This document shows, in pieces, positions 7,320 to 15,019 of a stretch of DNA of 24,204 nt (positions are counted from its first letter, which is position 1; each line of letters opens with the position of its first letter). The position numbers and the translations under genes are program-made. The notes beneath the pieces are model-generated. The model was not told the origin of the DNA and did no database searches. It saw only the letters and a list, made by a program, of their open reading frames with translations. This DNA is from Maricaulis sp963976135 (GTDB lineage: Bacteria; Pseudomonadota; Alphaproteobacteria; Caulobacterales; Maricaulaceae). The stretch spans positions 1 through 24,204 of the forward strand of contig NZ_CAXBKN010000043.1 of NCBI RefSeq assembly GCF_963976135.1, given 5' to 3'.

Positions 7320-7894
7320 GCGCTGGCAGCCGAGCGCGTGTCACCCTGAAGCTCGCCACTTCGCTTGATGGCCGTATCGCCCTCGCCAACGGGGTGTCGC
7401 AATGGATTACAGGGCCTGAGAGCCGCGCCGAAGTTCACCGCATGCGTGCCGCCCACGCGGCGATCCTGACCGGGATCGGAACCATTCTCGCCGATGACCC
7501 GCAATTGACCGCGCGGCCCGAGGGCGTCGCCCGGCCGGCCCAGCCGGATATCCTGATCATGGACACGGCGGGCCGCACGCCTGCTGGCGCTTCCGTGCAT
7601 GCGGAAAGCTCGCGCCGGGTCCGGATCTTCCGTGATCGCGACCTCGGTGCTGCCATGGCTGGATATCCGAGCGTGATGATCGAGGCGGGAAGCGCGATCG
7701 CCGCGGCGGCGCTGCAGGCCGGTCTGGTTGACCGCATTGAATGGTTTCGCGCGCCGGTGGTCCTCGGCGGTGACGGTTTGGGTGCAATCGCAGCTCTCGG
7801 CCTTGAGCGGCTGGGCGCTGCGCCCACATTCCACCGTGTGAGCCTGGTCGAGCGCGGGCCTGATTTGCACGAAAGCTATGAGCGGGTTTCCTGA
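7316..7894 (+). CDS. ribD: RibD reductase domain protein lacking the deaminase domain
   Basis: This 192-residue protein covers only the C-terminal half of a usual RibD (about 320-370 residues). It contains the NADPH-dependent 5-amino-6-(5-phosphoribosylamino)uracil reductase fold: VTLKLATSLDGRIAL (9-23), RMRAAHAAILTGIGTILADDPQLTAR (42-67 region), the IEAGSAIAAAAL segment and the APVVLGG end. The zinc deaminase motif (HAE and PCxxxGRTPPC) is absent, and there is no room for it upstream, because the ATG overlaps the nrdR stop. No frameshift or remnant is visible. It should catalyse only the reduction step; the deaminase must lie elsewhere. The next gene, ribE, shares one base with its stop. Confidence 0.88.
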   Translation: MSAGSRARVTLKLATSLDGRIALANGVSQWITGPESRAEVHRMRAAHAAILTGIGTILADDPQLTARPEGVARPAQPDILIMDTAGRTPAGASVHAESSRRVRIFRDRDLGAAMAGYPSVMIEAGSAIAAAALQAGLVDRIEWFRAPVVLGGDGLGAIAALGLERLGAAPTFHRVSLVERGPDLHESYERVS

Positions 7895-8505
7895 TGTTTA
7901 CCGGAATTGTCACAGCGCTCGGGCGCATCCGAGCGATCAGCGGCGAGGCCGTGAAGCGGTTCGAGATTGAGGCGCCCTACGCCCCTGACGGGATCGAGCT
8001 CGGCGCGTCGATCGCCCATGCTGGTGCCTGCCTGACGGTCGTCGACAAGGGGCCGGCCGGGTCCGGCGGCTGGTATGCAGTCGAGGTCTCGCCGGAAACA
8101 CTGCGCCTGACAACGCTGGGCGACTGGGCCGTCGGCAGTGCGGTCAATCTTGAGCGTGCCCTGAAAATCGGCGATGAGCTGGGCGGTCACCTCGTGACGG
8201 GCCATGTCGACGGTGTCGGGGAAATCCGGGCGCGCCGGGAGGAGGGCAGCTGGATTGTCTTCACCGTAGCACCGCCGCCTGCGCTCAATCGCTTCATTGC
8301 CCGCAAGGGCTCGATCACGATTGATGGCGTCTCGCTGACAGTCAATGCCGTCACGCCCGACAGTTTCGAAGTGATGATTATCCCCCATACGGCAAACGCC
8401 ACGACACTGGGTCAGCTGCGCACCGGGGCGCGCGTCAACCTTGAGGTTGACCTCATGGCGCGCTACGCCGCCCGTCTGAGTGAATTTCCGGAGGCTTCCG
8501 CGTGA
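7894..8505 (+). CDS. ribE: Riboflavin synthase, alpha subunit
   Basis: This 203-residue trimeric enzyme converts two molecules of 6,7-dimethyl-8-ribityllumazine into riboflavin and a pyrimidine returned to RibH. It has two lumazine-binding repeats: the first begins MFTGIVTALG (1-10) and includes ACLTV (45-49); the second begins GHLVTGHVDGVG (98-109) and includes GSITIDGVSLTV (139-150) and MIIPHTANATTL (161-172). Length and motifs are normal. ATG overlaps the previous stop by one base (TGATG), and its own stop overlaps the GTG of the next gene. Confidence 0.97.
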   Translation: MFTGIVTALGRIRAISGEAVKRFEIEAPYAPDGIELGASIAHAGACLTVVDKGPAGSGGWYAVEVSPETLRLTTLGDWAVGSAVNLERALKIGDELGGHLVTGHVDGVGEIRARREEGSWIVFTVAPPPALNRFIARKGSITIDGVSLTVNAVTPDSFEVMIIPHTANATTLGQLRTGARVNLEVDLMARYAARLSEFPEASA

Positions 8506-9620
8506 GTGATATCCCCCTGTCTCCGATTGAAGATGTGATCGAGGATGCGCGTAACGGGCGCATGTTCATCCTGGTCGATGCCGAGGATCGCGAGAATGAA
8601 GGCGATCTGGTCATTCCGGCCAAGTTCGCGACGCCCGACGCGATCAATTTCATGGCCAAGCATGGCCGTGGCCTGATCTGCCTGGCGATGAGTCAGGAGC
8701 GCTGCGATGCGCTCGGCCTGACGCTGATGGCATCGGATAACCGTTCGCGACACCAGACGGCCTTCACGGTATCAATTGAGGCCCGCGAAGGCGTCACCAC
8801 GGGCATCTCTGCGCATGACCGTGCGCGCACCATCCAGGTCGCGACCGATCCGGCGCTGGGTGCCGATGATATTGCGACGCCAGGGCATGTCTTCCCGCTG
8901 GTCGCCCGCGATGGTGGCGTGCTGGTTCGGGCCGGCCATACCGAAGCTTCCCTCGATGTCGCACGTCTGGCCGGCGCCGGTTCGGCCGGCGTGATCTGCG
9001 AGATCATGAATGAAGACGGAACCATGGCGCGGCTGCCTGACCTGGTCGCCTTCGCGCAATTGCACGGCCTGAAGATCGGTACCATTGCCGATCTGATCGC
9101 CTATCGCCGCAAGCATGACCGTTTCATCGAGCGCCGCCTTGAAACCGAATTCGAAAGCGCGTGGGGCGGGCCGTTCAAACTGGTCGTCTTCCGCAATACG
9201 CTGGATGGTTCCGAGCATGTCGCGCTGGTCAAGGGCCAGCCCTCGGCCGACGCGCCGACCATGGTGCGCATGCACAAGGTCAGCTTTGTTGATGATGTGC
9301 TCAATGATGATGGCGGCCGCGGCGGTCTGGTGGAAGCGGGCATCCGGTCCCTGTCCCGCCATGACGGGCCCGGCGTGATGGTATTGATCCGCGAGACCAG
9401 TCATACGGCGATTGTCGAGCGGCTGGGCGCGCATCCGGCCCTGCCGGAAAATGAGCGCCATGCGCGGCGTCTGCGTGAATACGGCGTCGGCGCGCAAATC
9501 CTGCTCGATCTCGGCGTGCGCGACATGATCCTGTTGACGACCAAACCGCAAACCATTGTCGGCCTTGAAGGCTACGGCCTGAGTGTCAGCGAAGAACGCC
9601 ATTTTCCGGAGACCCTGTGA
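8502..9620 (+). CDS. ribB: 3,4-dihydroxy-2-butanone-4-phosphate synthase with inactive-looking cyclohydrolase II domain (RibBX type)
   Basis: This 372-residue protein starts at GTG within a GTGA overlap with ribE. The RibB half (about 1-205) is intact: DAEDRENEGDL (26-36), GLICLAM, TGISAHDRART (100-110), GHTEAS (145-150) and ICEIMNEDGTMAR. It makes 3,4-dihydroxy-2-butanone 4-phosphate from ribulose 5-phosphate. The C-terminal half is clearly derived from GTP cyclohydrolase II (HVALVKG, LREYGVGAQILLDLGV, GLEGYGL), but the zinc loop that should read ECLTGDVFGS-C-C is KVSFVDDVLNDDG (258-270), without cysteine, and the catalytic RQEGRG stretch reads RETSHT. So it matches RibBX proteins rather than a true RibBA, and GTP cyclohydrolase II activity is not expected. 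Confidence 0.93.
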   Translation: MSDIPLSPIEDVIEDARNGRMFILVDAEDRENEGDLVIPAKFATPDAINFMAKHGRGLICLAMSQERCDALGLTLMASDNRSRHQTAFTVSIEAREGVTTGISAHDRARTIQVATDPALGADDIATPGHVFPLVARDGGVLVRAGHTEASLDVARLAGAGSAGVICEIMNEDGTMARLPDLVAFAQLHGLKIGTIADLIAYRRKHDRFIERRLETEFESAWGGPFKLVVFRNTLDGSEHVALVKGQPSADAPTMVRMHKVSFVDDVLNDDGGRGGLVEAGIRSLSRHDGPGVMVLIRETSHTAIVERLGAHPALPENERHARRLREYGVGAQILLDLGVRDMILLTTKPQTIVGLEGYGLSVSEERHFPETL

Positions 9621-10051
9621 TGAGCCAGCCGCGCATCCTGATCATCGCCGCCAACTTTTACCGCGACATTGCCGACGCCCTGGTCACCGGCGCCAGCCAG
9701 GCGCTGACCAAGGCTGGCGCCAGCTTCGAGATCGTCGAAGTGCCCGGCGCGCTGGAAATTCCCGGTGCCATCACGCAGGCCGTGCTTGGCGAAGCCGGTT
9801 TTGACGGATATGTCGCGCTGGGCTGCGTTATTCGTGGCGAGACGACGCATTATGACTATGTCTGCAGCGAGTCGGCGCGCGGCCTGATGGATCTGTCCCT
9901 GCGCGGTATTGCGGTGGGCAATGGCATTCTGACGGTTGAAAATCGTGACCAGGCGCTCAAGCGGGCGATCGACAAGGATAAGGGCGCAGATGTGGCCGGG
10001 GCCTGCCTCGCACTGATCGCGCTGAGAGACCGGTTCAGGAGAGCTCCATGA
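9620..10051 (+). CDS. ribH: 6,7-dimethyl-8-ribityllumazine synthase
   Basis: This 143-residue protein condenses the RibB and RibD-branch products to the lumazine precursor of riboflavin. Visible motifs are IAANFYRDI (9-17), VPGALEIPGAI (41-51), the substrate loop GCVIRGETTHYDYV (68-81, with His77) and GILTVENRDQALKRA (102-116). ATG at 9620 forms a TGATG overlap with the preceding stop; a GTG one codon upstream is also possible. Its stop overlaps nusB (ATGA). The short helical end matches standard lumazine synthases. Confidence 0.96.
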   Translation: MSQPRILIIAANFYRDIADALVTGASQALTKAGASFEIVEVPGALEIPGAITQAVLGEAGFDGYVALGCVIRGETTHYDYVCSESARGLMDLSLRGIAVGNGILTVENRDQALKRAIDKDKGADVAGACLALIALRDRFRRAP

Positions 10052-10530
10052 GCGCGCAGAACAATGAAACCCCATCAGACAACCGAGCGCGTCTGCGCCG
10101 GGCGGCCCGGCTTGCTGCTGTCCAGGCCCTGTACCAGATGGAAATCTCCGGACGAGGCGCCGCCGATGTCATCGCCGAATTTCGCGAGCATCGCTTCGGA
10201 CATGAGGGCGAAAACCCCGAATTTGTCGAAGCCGACGAAGACTTTTTCGACGCCCTGGTCGCGGGCGTGGTCGCCAGACAGGCGACGGTCGATGTGGCGA
10301 TCAATTCATTGCTTGCCGATGGCTGGCGCCTCGAGCGTCTCGATGCGACCGTGCGGGCAATCCTGCGGTCGGGCGGGTATGAATTGTTTGAAAAAACCGA
10401 TGTGCCGGCCCGTGTGGTCATCGATGAGTATGTCGACGTCGCGCATGCCTTCTTCGAGGGTTCCGAGCCTAAATTCGTCAATGCCGCGCTCGACAAGTGC
10501 GCGCGCCAGGCTCGCCCCGGCGAGCTCTGA
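10048..10530 (+). CDS. nusB: Transcription antitermination factor NusB
   Basis: This 160-residue all-helical RNA-binding protein joins the antitermination complex on rRNA operons with NusE (S10). Landmarks are RRAARLAAVQALYQMEISG near the N-terminus and the C-terminal DATVRAILRSGGYELF, VIDEYVDVAHAF and FVNAALDKCAR segments, all typical of the family. It follows ribH with a 4-nt overlap, the widely conserved ribH-nusB link, and lies 3 nt before thiL. Confidence 0.96.
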   Translation: MSAQNNETPSDNRARLRRAARLAAVQALYQMEISGRGAADVIAEFREHRFGHEGENPEFVEADEDFFDALVAGVVARQATVDVAINSLLADGWRLERLDATVRAILRSGGYELFEKTDVPARVVIDEYVDVAHAFFEGSEPKFVNAALDKCARQARPGEL

Positions 10531-10533
10531 GGG

Positions 10534-11499
10534 ATGGCGGGCGGCGGCGAGTTCGGTTTTATACGAACGCGTCTGGCCCCGCTCGCCGGCGGCCACCCGG
10601 CAGCGCTTGATCTGACCGATGATGCAGCGGTGCTCGACCCCGAGCCCGGACATCAGCTCGTGATCGCAAGTGACATGCTCGTGGCCGGCGTGCATTTTCT
10701 CGAGACCGATGCGCCGGAAATCGCCGCCGAACGCTGTGTGCGCAGCAATCTCTCGGACCTGGCTGCGATGGGTGCCCAGCCGCTGGGCTATCTCAGCTCG
10801 ATCGCCTGGCCGGCTGGCGTCTCAGAGCGCTGGCGTGACGGTCTGGTCGCCGGCCTCGCCAAGGCCCAAAACGCCTTTGGCCTTTGCCTGCTTGGCGGTG
10901 ATACCACAGTCGGCCCCGGGCCACTGACGATCAGCCTGACCATGCTGGGACAGGTGCCAAGCGGCACTGCACTCCTGCGCCGCGGTGCCGAGGCCGGCGA
11001 TGATGTCTGGGTGTCCGGCACAATTGGCGATGCGCGATTGGGGCTCGATATCGCGCGCGGCATTCTGGCTGCGGATCCTGCTCTGCTTGAGCGGTATCAT
11101 CGCCCCACACCCCGTCTGGCGCTGGGTCAGCGCCTTCGCGGCCTCGCCAGCGCTTGTCTGGATATTTCCGACGGCCTGATCGCCGACGCCGGCCATATTG
11201 CCGAGCTCAATGGCGTTCGCATCGAGCTGCAGTCCAGCCAGATTCCCCTGTCCCCATCGGCAGTCGCCGCGGTGAAAGCCGGGCAGATTGACCTGGCAGG
11301 TCTTGTGACCGGGGGCGATGATTATGAGCTGTTCTTCTGCGCACCGGCATCACGCCGCGAAATTGTACACGGCCTGGCGGCATCGCTCGGCCTGCCATTG
11401 ACGCGAATCGGGGCGGTGATTACCGGGCAGGGGGTCGCCCTGCTCGACTCGGAAGGCGGCGCCATCGAAACCGGCTCAGGCGGATTCACGCATTTTTGA
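10534..11499 (+). CDS. thiL: Thiamine-monophosphate kinase
   Basis: This 321-residue kinase phosphorylates thiamine monophosphate to the active cofactor thiamine diphosphate. Motifs are GEFGFI (5-10), the metal-binding DDAAVLD (29-35), GVHF (52-55), SNLSDLAAMGAQP (71-83), LGGDTT (120-125), VSGTIGDARLGL (160-171), CLDISDGLIAD (208-218) and GGDDYELFF (260-268). Length is normal. It is the last gene of the tightly packed glyA-to-thiL series, and the nusB-thiL order is common in proteobacteria. Confidence 0.96.
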   Translation: MAGGGEFGFIRTRLAPLAGGHPAALDLTDDAAVLDPEPGHQLVIASDMLVAGVHFLETDAPEIAAERCVRSNLSDLAAMGAQPLGYLSSIAWPAGVSERWRDGLVAGLAKAQNAFGLCLLGGDTTVGPGPLTISLTMLGQVPSGTALLRRGAEAGDDVWVSGTIGDARLGLDIARGILAADPALLERYHRPTPRLALGQRLRGLASACLDISDGLIADAGHIAELNGVRIELQSSQIPLSPSAVAAVKAGQIDLAGLVTGGDDYELFFCAPASRREIVHGLAASLGLPLTRIGAVITGQGVALLDSEGGAIETGSGGFTHF

Positions 11500-11539
11500 C
11501 GTCCGTCAGGCATATTGCCGGCCTGAGGGTGAGGTGACC

Positions 11540-12037
11540 ATGCGTATTCTCCTGGCGATTTTCCTGTCGGCCTGTTTCGCTTCGTCGGCGCTGGCCAGTG
11601 GCGGCGGGGGTGGCAGTTCCAGCGATTCCGGCCCCGTGAACCGTTTCCTGACCCTGTTCAATCTGACGAGCACCGAGGCTGAAGACCGCGCCGACGCCGA
11701 AGCGGAAATGCTGGAGGACCCCCGTGTATTTACGCTCCCGGCCGTGGTCGCGCCGCTATCGGTCGATGGCCGTCTGACCGGCTATGCCTATGTGCGGGTT
11801 CATGTCCGTGCCGCGGACGGGCGAAATATCTGGAATATGCAGGAGCGCACGCACTATGCGCTTGACGCCATGGTGCGGGCTGCCTCGCGTGTATCGCTGT
11901 CGAATGCCGACGGATCCGGCCTCGATCGCGATCTGGCGACCCAGGTCTGGGGCCATGTCCTGCGCGAGTATTATGGCGCGTCATCGATTGCGGAAATCCG
12001 TGTCAGCGGCGATGATACCCGCATGCTGCGCCGCTAG
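11540..12037 (+). CDS. Exported protein of unknown function between thiL and hppA
   Basis: This is a 165-residue protein with a clear Sec signal peptide (MRILLAIFLSACFASSALA, cleavage near residue 19-20), followed by a Gly/Ser-rich linker (SGGGGGSSSDSG). The mature part has LFNLTSTEAED, an acidic helix, then VFTLPAVVAPLSVDG, GYAYVRVHVRA and a helical stretch ending near the C-terminus. The strand-then-helix pattern loosely recalls periplasmic FliL-like proteins, but that is weak and I assign no function. ATG 11540 is chosen because GAGGTG precedes it; a GTG at 11534 lies within that ribosome-binding site. Confidence 0.8.
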   Translation: MRILLAIFLSACFASSALASGGGGGSSSDSGPVNRFLTLFNLTSTEAEDRADAEAEMLEDPRVFTLPAVVAPLSVDGRLTGYAYVRVHVRAADGRNIWNMQERTHYALDAMVRAASRVSLSNADGSGLDRDLATQVWGHVLREYYGASSIAEIRVSGDDTRMLRR

Positions 12038-12048
12038 CGCAAGCGCCC

Positions 12049-12063
12049 GGACCACCCTGGTCC
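12049..12063. other. Small perfect hairpin after the exported-protein gene
   Basis: GGACCA-CCC-TGGTCC forms a 6-bp stem with a 3-nt loop, 12 bases after the stop codon. No T-run follows on either strand, so it may stabilise the mRNA end rather than terminate it. Confidence 0.4.
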
Positions 12064-12092
12064 ACGGCATTTCAATCTCCCCACAAGGCGTG

Positions 12093-12121
12093 TTGCGCCG
12101 CTCGAAGGCTTTGGGCATAGT
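12093..12121 (+). promoter_or_regulatory. Candidate hppA promoter
   Basis: TTGCGC (12093-12098), a 17-bp spacer and CATAGT (12116-12121) form a moderate housekeeping-type match about 106 bp before the hppA ATG. It is the best candidate I see in the 12038-12226 gap. Confidence 0.3.
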
Positions 12122-12226
12122 CCGGCCCATCGGGGAGGTATGAATAGGTCGACGTGATTCTCACGTTTGTGCTTTCCCGTTTCCTTTCTCGACCAATCCG
12201 CAGAAATAAAAACGGGGCTACCTGCC

Positions 12227-14314
12227 ATGAACATGCTTTTACTAGCAATTGCAGCGGCCATTCTCGCGCTCATCTACGGCGTCGTTCAGACGCAACGTTT
12301 GATGAAGGAGAGTGCCGGTACAGAGAAGATGCAGGAAATTGCATCGGCTATCCAGGAAGGCGCTAATGCCTATCTCAAGCGCCAATACACCACGATCGCA
12401 ATGGTCGGAGTCGCCGTCGGCGTCCTGATCGCATTCTTCCTAGGCTGGCAGGTTTCTGCCGGCTTTTTTGTTGGTGCGATCCTGTCCGGCGCGGCCGGCT
12501 TTATCGGCATGCTGGTCTCGGTTCGTGCCAATGTGCGCACGACCCAGGCTGCAAGCAAAAGCCTGGCCGCCGGTCTCGACATCGCCTTCCGTTCCGGTGC
12601 GATCACCGGCATGCTGGTGGCGGGCCTGGCCCTGCTGGGTGTCGCCGGATATTTCTGGATCCTGACCAATCTGATGGGCTTCGAATCGGCTGACCGCATG
12701 GTCGTGGATTCCCTCGTTGCGCTTGGTTTCGGTGCATCTCTGATCTCGATCTTCGCGCGTCTCGGCGGCGGTATCTTCACCAAGGGTGCGGATGTTGGCG
12801 GCGACATGGTCGGCAAGATCGAAGCGGGCATCCCCGAAGACGATCCACGCAATCCGGCCACGATTGCCGACAATGTCGGTGACAATGTCGGCGATTGCGC
12901 CGGCATGGCAGCGGATCTGTTCGAAACCTATGCCGTGACCATTGTCGCGACCATGGTTCTGGCTTCGATCTTCTTCACCGGGGATCTGGGCGTTACCATG
13001 ATGCTCTACCCGCTCGCCATCGCAGCGATCTGTATCGTGACCTCGATCATCGGGACTTTCTTTGTCCGTCTCGGCAAGGGCACGAATGTGATGGGCGCCC
13101 TCTATAAGGGTCTGATCGCCGCCGGTGTTCTGTCGGTTGGCGGCCTGTGGCTGGTCACGTCCTATTTCCTGCCAAACGGCATGGGCGAAATCGCCCAGGT
13201 GTCTGGTCTGATGATTACGGGGCAGAACCTGTTCTTCTCCGGCCTGGTCGGCCTGGCCGTCACCGGTGCCATCATCTGGATCACCGAATACTATACCGGC
13301 ACGGAATACCGTCCGGTGCGTTCGGTGGCGGAAGCCTCGGTTTCCGGTCACGGTACCAATGTCATCCAGGGATTGGCTGTTTCGCTTGAAGCAACCGCCA
13401 TTCCGGCCTTGATCATCATCGCCGGTATCATCGCGACCTATTCGCTGGCCGGCCTGTTCGGCATTGCGATTTCCGTCACCACCATGCTGGCGCTGGCCGG
13501 CGTGATCGTGGCGCTCGATGCCTTCGGTCCTGTCACCGACAATGCCGGCGGTATCGCCGAAATGGCGGGGCTTGATGAAAGCGTGCGCAACACCACCGAT
13601 ACGCTTGATGCGGTCGGCAATACCACCAAGGCCGTGACCAAGGGCTATGCCATTGGTTCCGCGGGTCTTGGCGCGCTGGTGCTGTTTGCGGCCTACACGA
13701 CCGATGTGGAACACTTGCTCCACCTCGCACCCGACTTCTCCCTGAAAAACCCCTATGTCATCGTCGGCCTCCTGTTCGGTGGGCTTCTGCCTTACCTGTT
13801 CGGCGGCATGTCGATGATGGCGGTTGGCCGGGCTGCAGGCGCGGTTGTCGCCGAGGTTCGTCGCCAGTTCCGGGAAATTCCGGGCATCATGGAATACAAG
13901 GCAAAGCCGGATTATGGCCGCGCCGTGGATATCCTGACCAAGGCCGCGATCCGTGAAATGATCGTGCCGTCCCTCCTGCCAGTCCTCTCGCCGATCGTGC
14001 TCTACTTCGCGATCGATGCGCTCGCTGGTCAGGAACAGGCCCTCGCAGCTGTCGGCGCCATGCTGATGGGTGTGATCGTCAATGGTCTCTTCGTTGCAGT
14101 CTCGATGACTGTCGGCGGCGGTGCCTGGGACAATGCCAAGAAATACATCGAAGACGGTAATCATGGCGGCAAGGGCTCTGAAGCCCACAAGGCTGCCATC
14201 ACCGGTGACACAGTCGGCGATCCTTACAAGGATACAGCCGGTCCTGCGGTCAACCCGATGATCAAGATCACGAATATCGTGGCACTCCTGCTGCTGGCCT
14301 TCCTGGCCCGCTAG
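12227..14314 (+). CDS. hppA: K+-independent-type proton-translocating membrane pyrophosphatase
   Basis: This 695-residue inner-membrane protein, with about 16 hydrophobic segments, hydrolyses pyrophosphate and pumps protons. The active-site segment GGIFTKGADVGGDMVGKIEAG (181-201 region) and DNVGDNVGDCAGMAADLFE (215-233) carry the Mg-PPi-binding aspartates, and a second acidic block occurs at TDNAGGIAEMAG (437-448) and in the C-terminal GDTVGDPYKDTAGPAVNP. Lys468 and Thr471 in GNTTKAVTKG are the residues that mark the K+-independent subclass, where K+-dependent enzymes have Ala. ATG 12227 is preferred because the upstream frame (from 12167) encodes no membrane start; the N-terminus MNMLLLAIAAAILALIYG is a normal first helix. 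Confidence 0.96.
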   Translation: MNMLLLAIAAAILALIYGVVQTQRLMKESAGTEKMQEIASAIQEGANAYLKRQYTTIAMVGVAVGVLIAFFLGWQVSAGFFVGAILSGAAGFIGMLVSVRANVRTTQAASKSLAAGLDIAFRSGAITGMLVAGLALLGVAGYFWILTNLMGFESADRMVVDSLVALGFGASLISIFARLGGGIFTKGADVGGDMVGKIEAGIPEDDPRNPATIADNVGDNVGDCAGMAADLFETYAVTIVATMVLASIFFTGDLGVTMMLYPLAIAAICIVTSIIGTFFVRLGKGTNVMGALYKGLIAAGVLSVGGLWLVTSYFLPNGMGEIAQVSGLMITGQNLFFSGLVGLAVTGAIIWITEYYTGTEYRPVRSVAEASVSGHGTNVIQGLAVSLEATAIPALIIIAGIIATYSLAGLFGIAISVTTMLALAGVIVALDAFGPVTDNAGGIAEMAGLDESVRNTTDTLDAVGNTTKAVTKGYAIGSAGLGALVLFAAYTTDVEHLLHLAPDFSLKNPYVIVGLLFGGLLPYLFGGMSMMAVGRAAGAVVAEVRRQFREIPGIMEYKAKPDYGRAVDILTKAAIREMIVPSLLPVLSPIVLYFAIDALAGQEQALAAVGAMLMGVIVNGLFVAVSMTVGGGAWDNAKKYIEDGNHGGKGSEAHKAAITGDTVGDPYKDTAGPAVNPMIKITNIVALLLLAFLAR

Positions 14315-14323
14315 AGCGGATAC

Positions 14324-14348
14324 GGGCAGGGCGCCTTGCGTCCTGCCC
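14324..14348. other. Long stem-loop just after hppA
   Basis: GGGCAGGGCGC (14324-14334) pairs with GCGTCCTGCCC (14338-14348) around a CTT loop, 11 pairs including one G-T. It lies 9 bases after the hppA stop and upstream of the intrinsic terminator, and has no T-run. A role in protecting the 3' end is an inference. Confidence 0.45.
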
Positions 14349-14370
14349 ACGCGCTCCTCATTACAGACAG

Positions 14371-14401
14371 AAAAGCCCCGGTCGCAGGACCGGGGCTTTT
14401 T
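14371..14401. terminator. Bidirectional intrinsic terminator between hppA and bamE
   Basis: AGCCCCGGTC (14374-14383) and GACCGGGGCT (14388-14397) form a perfect 10-bp stem with a GCAG loop. TTTTT follows on the plus strand (14397-14401) and a run of A (14371-14374) gives TTTT on the minus strand. It therefore serves hppA (+) and the converging bamE (-). Confidence 0.92.
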
Positions 14402-14421
14402 CATGTCTGGCTCAGAAGCGC

Positions 14422-14919
14422 TTACTGATTTCGGCGTGGTCCGCCAGCGCCGCCGGGAAGGTTTTCCTCGCCGCCGAACTGCTGGCCGGGCAGGCGCCCG
14501 ATATTGCCGAGCAATTGCTCGAGCAGGCTCAGCTCACGGCCCCGGGTCGGGGTTTCGCGGCTGACATAATCAACCATGCGGCCGTCTTCCAGCGTGTATT
14601 CGACGACATCGGTCACCATGCCGGTCTCGTCATTGAAGCGGATGGCGACGATGCGGCGGTCGCGGGTCACCGGGCGCAGATAGGCCAGGGATTCGCGTGT
14701 CGCGGAGACATAGAACCAGGTGTTTTCGTCAAATGTACCGCGCATGGACGGATTGCCCAGGCGTTGCATGACCGAATCGCGCGAGTCCTCGTCGGGCATG
14801 ATCGAGGGCTCCTGGCCGAGCGTATAGCGGTAGCCATGGGAACGAAGGATCGGATTGCAGGCCGACACACCCAGGGCGCAGGCTGCAATCAGGACGGACA
14901 GGCGAACGCGACGGCTCAT
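14422..14919 (-). CDS. bamE: Outer-membrane assembly lipoprotein BamE (SmpA/OmlA family)
   Basis: This 165-residue lipoprotein has a signal peptide ending in the lipobox VSAC (Cys21). The SmpA/OmlA fold follows (about 33-118): a short helix with SRDSVMQRLGNPS, then strands in TWFYVSATRES, RRIVAIRFNDETGMVTDVVEYTL. It should stabilise the BAM complex that inserts beta-barrel proteins in the outer membrane. The tail (PGQQFGGEENLPGGAGGPRRNQ, split here as PGQQFGGEE and GGAGGPRRNQ) is Gly-rich and probably disordered, as in other alphaproteobacterial versions. It converges on hppA and diverges from the ubiquinol-cytochrome c chaperone gene. Confidence 0.92.
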   Translation of the reverse strand: MSRRVRLSVLIAACALGVSACNPILRSHGYRYTLGQEPSIMPDEDSRDSVMQRLGNPSMRGTFDENTWFYVSATRESLAYLRPVTRDRRIVAIRFNDETGMVTDVVEYTLEDGRMVDYVSRETPTRGRELSLLEQLLGNIGRLPGQQFGGEENLPGGAGGPRRNQ

Positions 14920-14972
14920 GAAACACTCCTCGAGACCGCACCGGCGGTCTGTATGCCAACCTTGACCTAAAC

Positions 14973-14984
14973 AAGCTGCAGCTT
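14973..14984. promoter_or_regulatory. Perfect 12-bp palindrome in the bamE / chaperone divergent gap
   Basis: AAGCTGCAGCTT is self-complementary and sits in the 100-bp gap between two divergent genes. A TTGACC at 14962-14967 lies just upstream on the plus strand. Position and symmetry suggest an operator, but no regulator is known and the site could be chance. Confidence 0.3.
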
Positions 14985-15019
14985 AGCTTCAAGCACGAAG
15001 ATTAGGGAGCCCCGATCAC

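Noticed and set aside
12440..14404. A 654-codon open frame on the minus strand opposite hppA
   Set aside because: Its composition is the reverse-strand shadow of a GC-rich gene (His, Asp, Gly, Arg-rich, no domain). hppA on the plus strand is unmistakable and the frame runs through the terminator.
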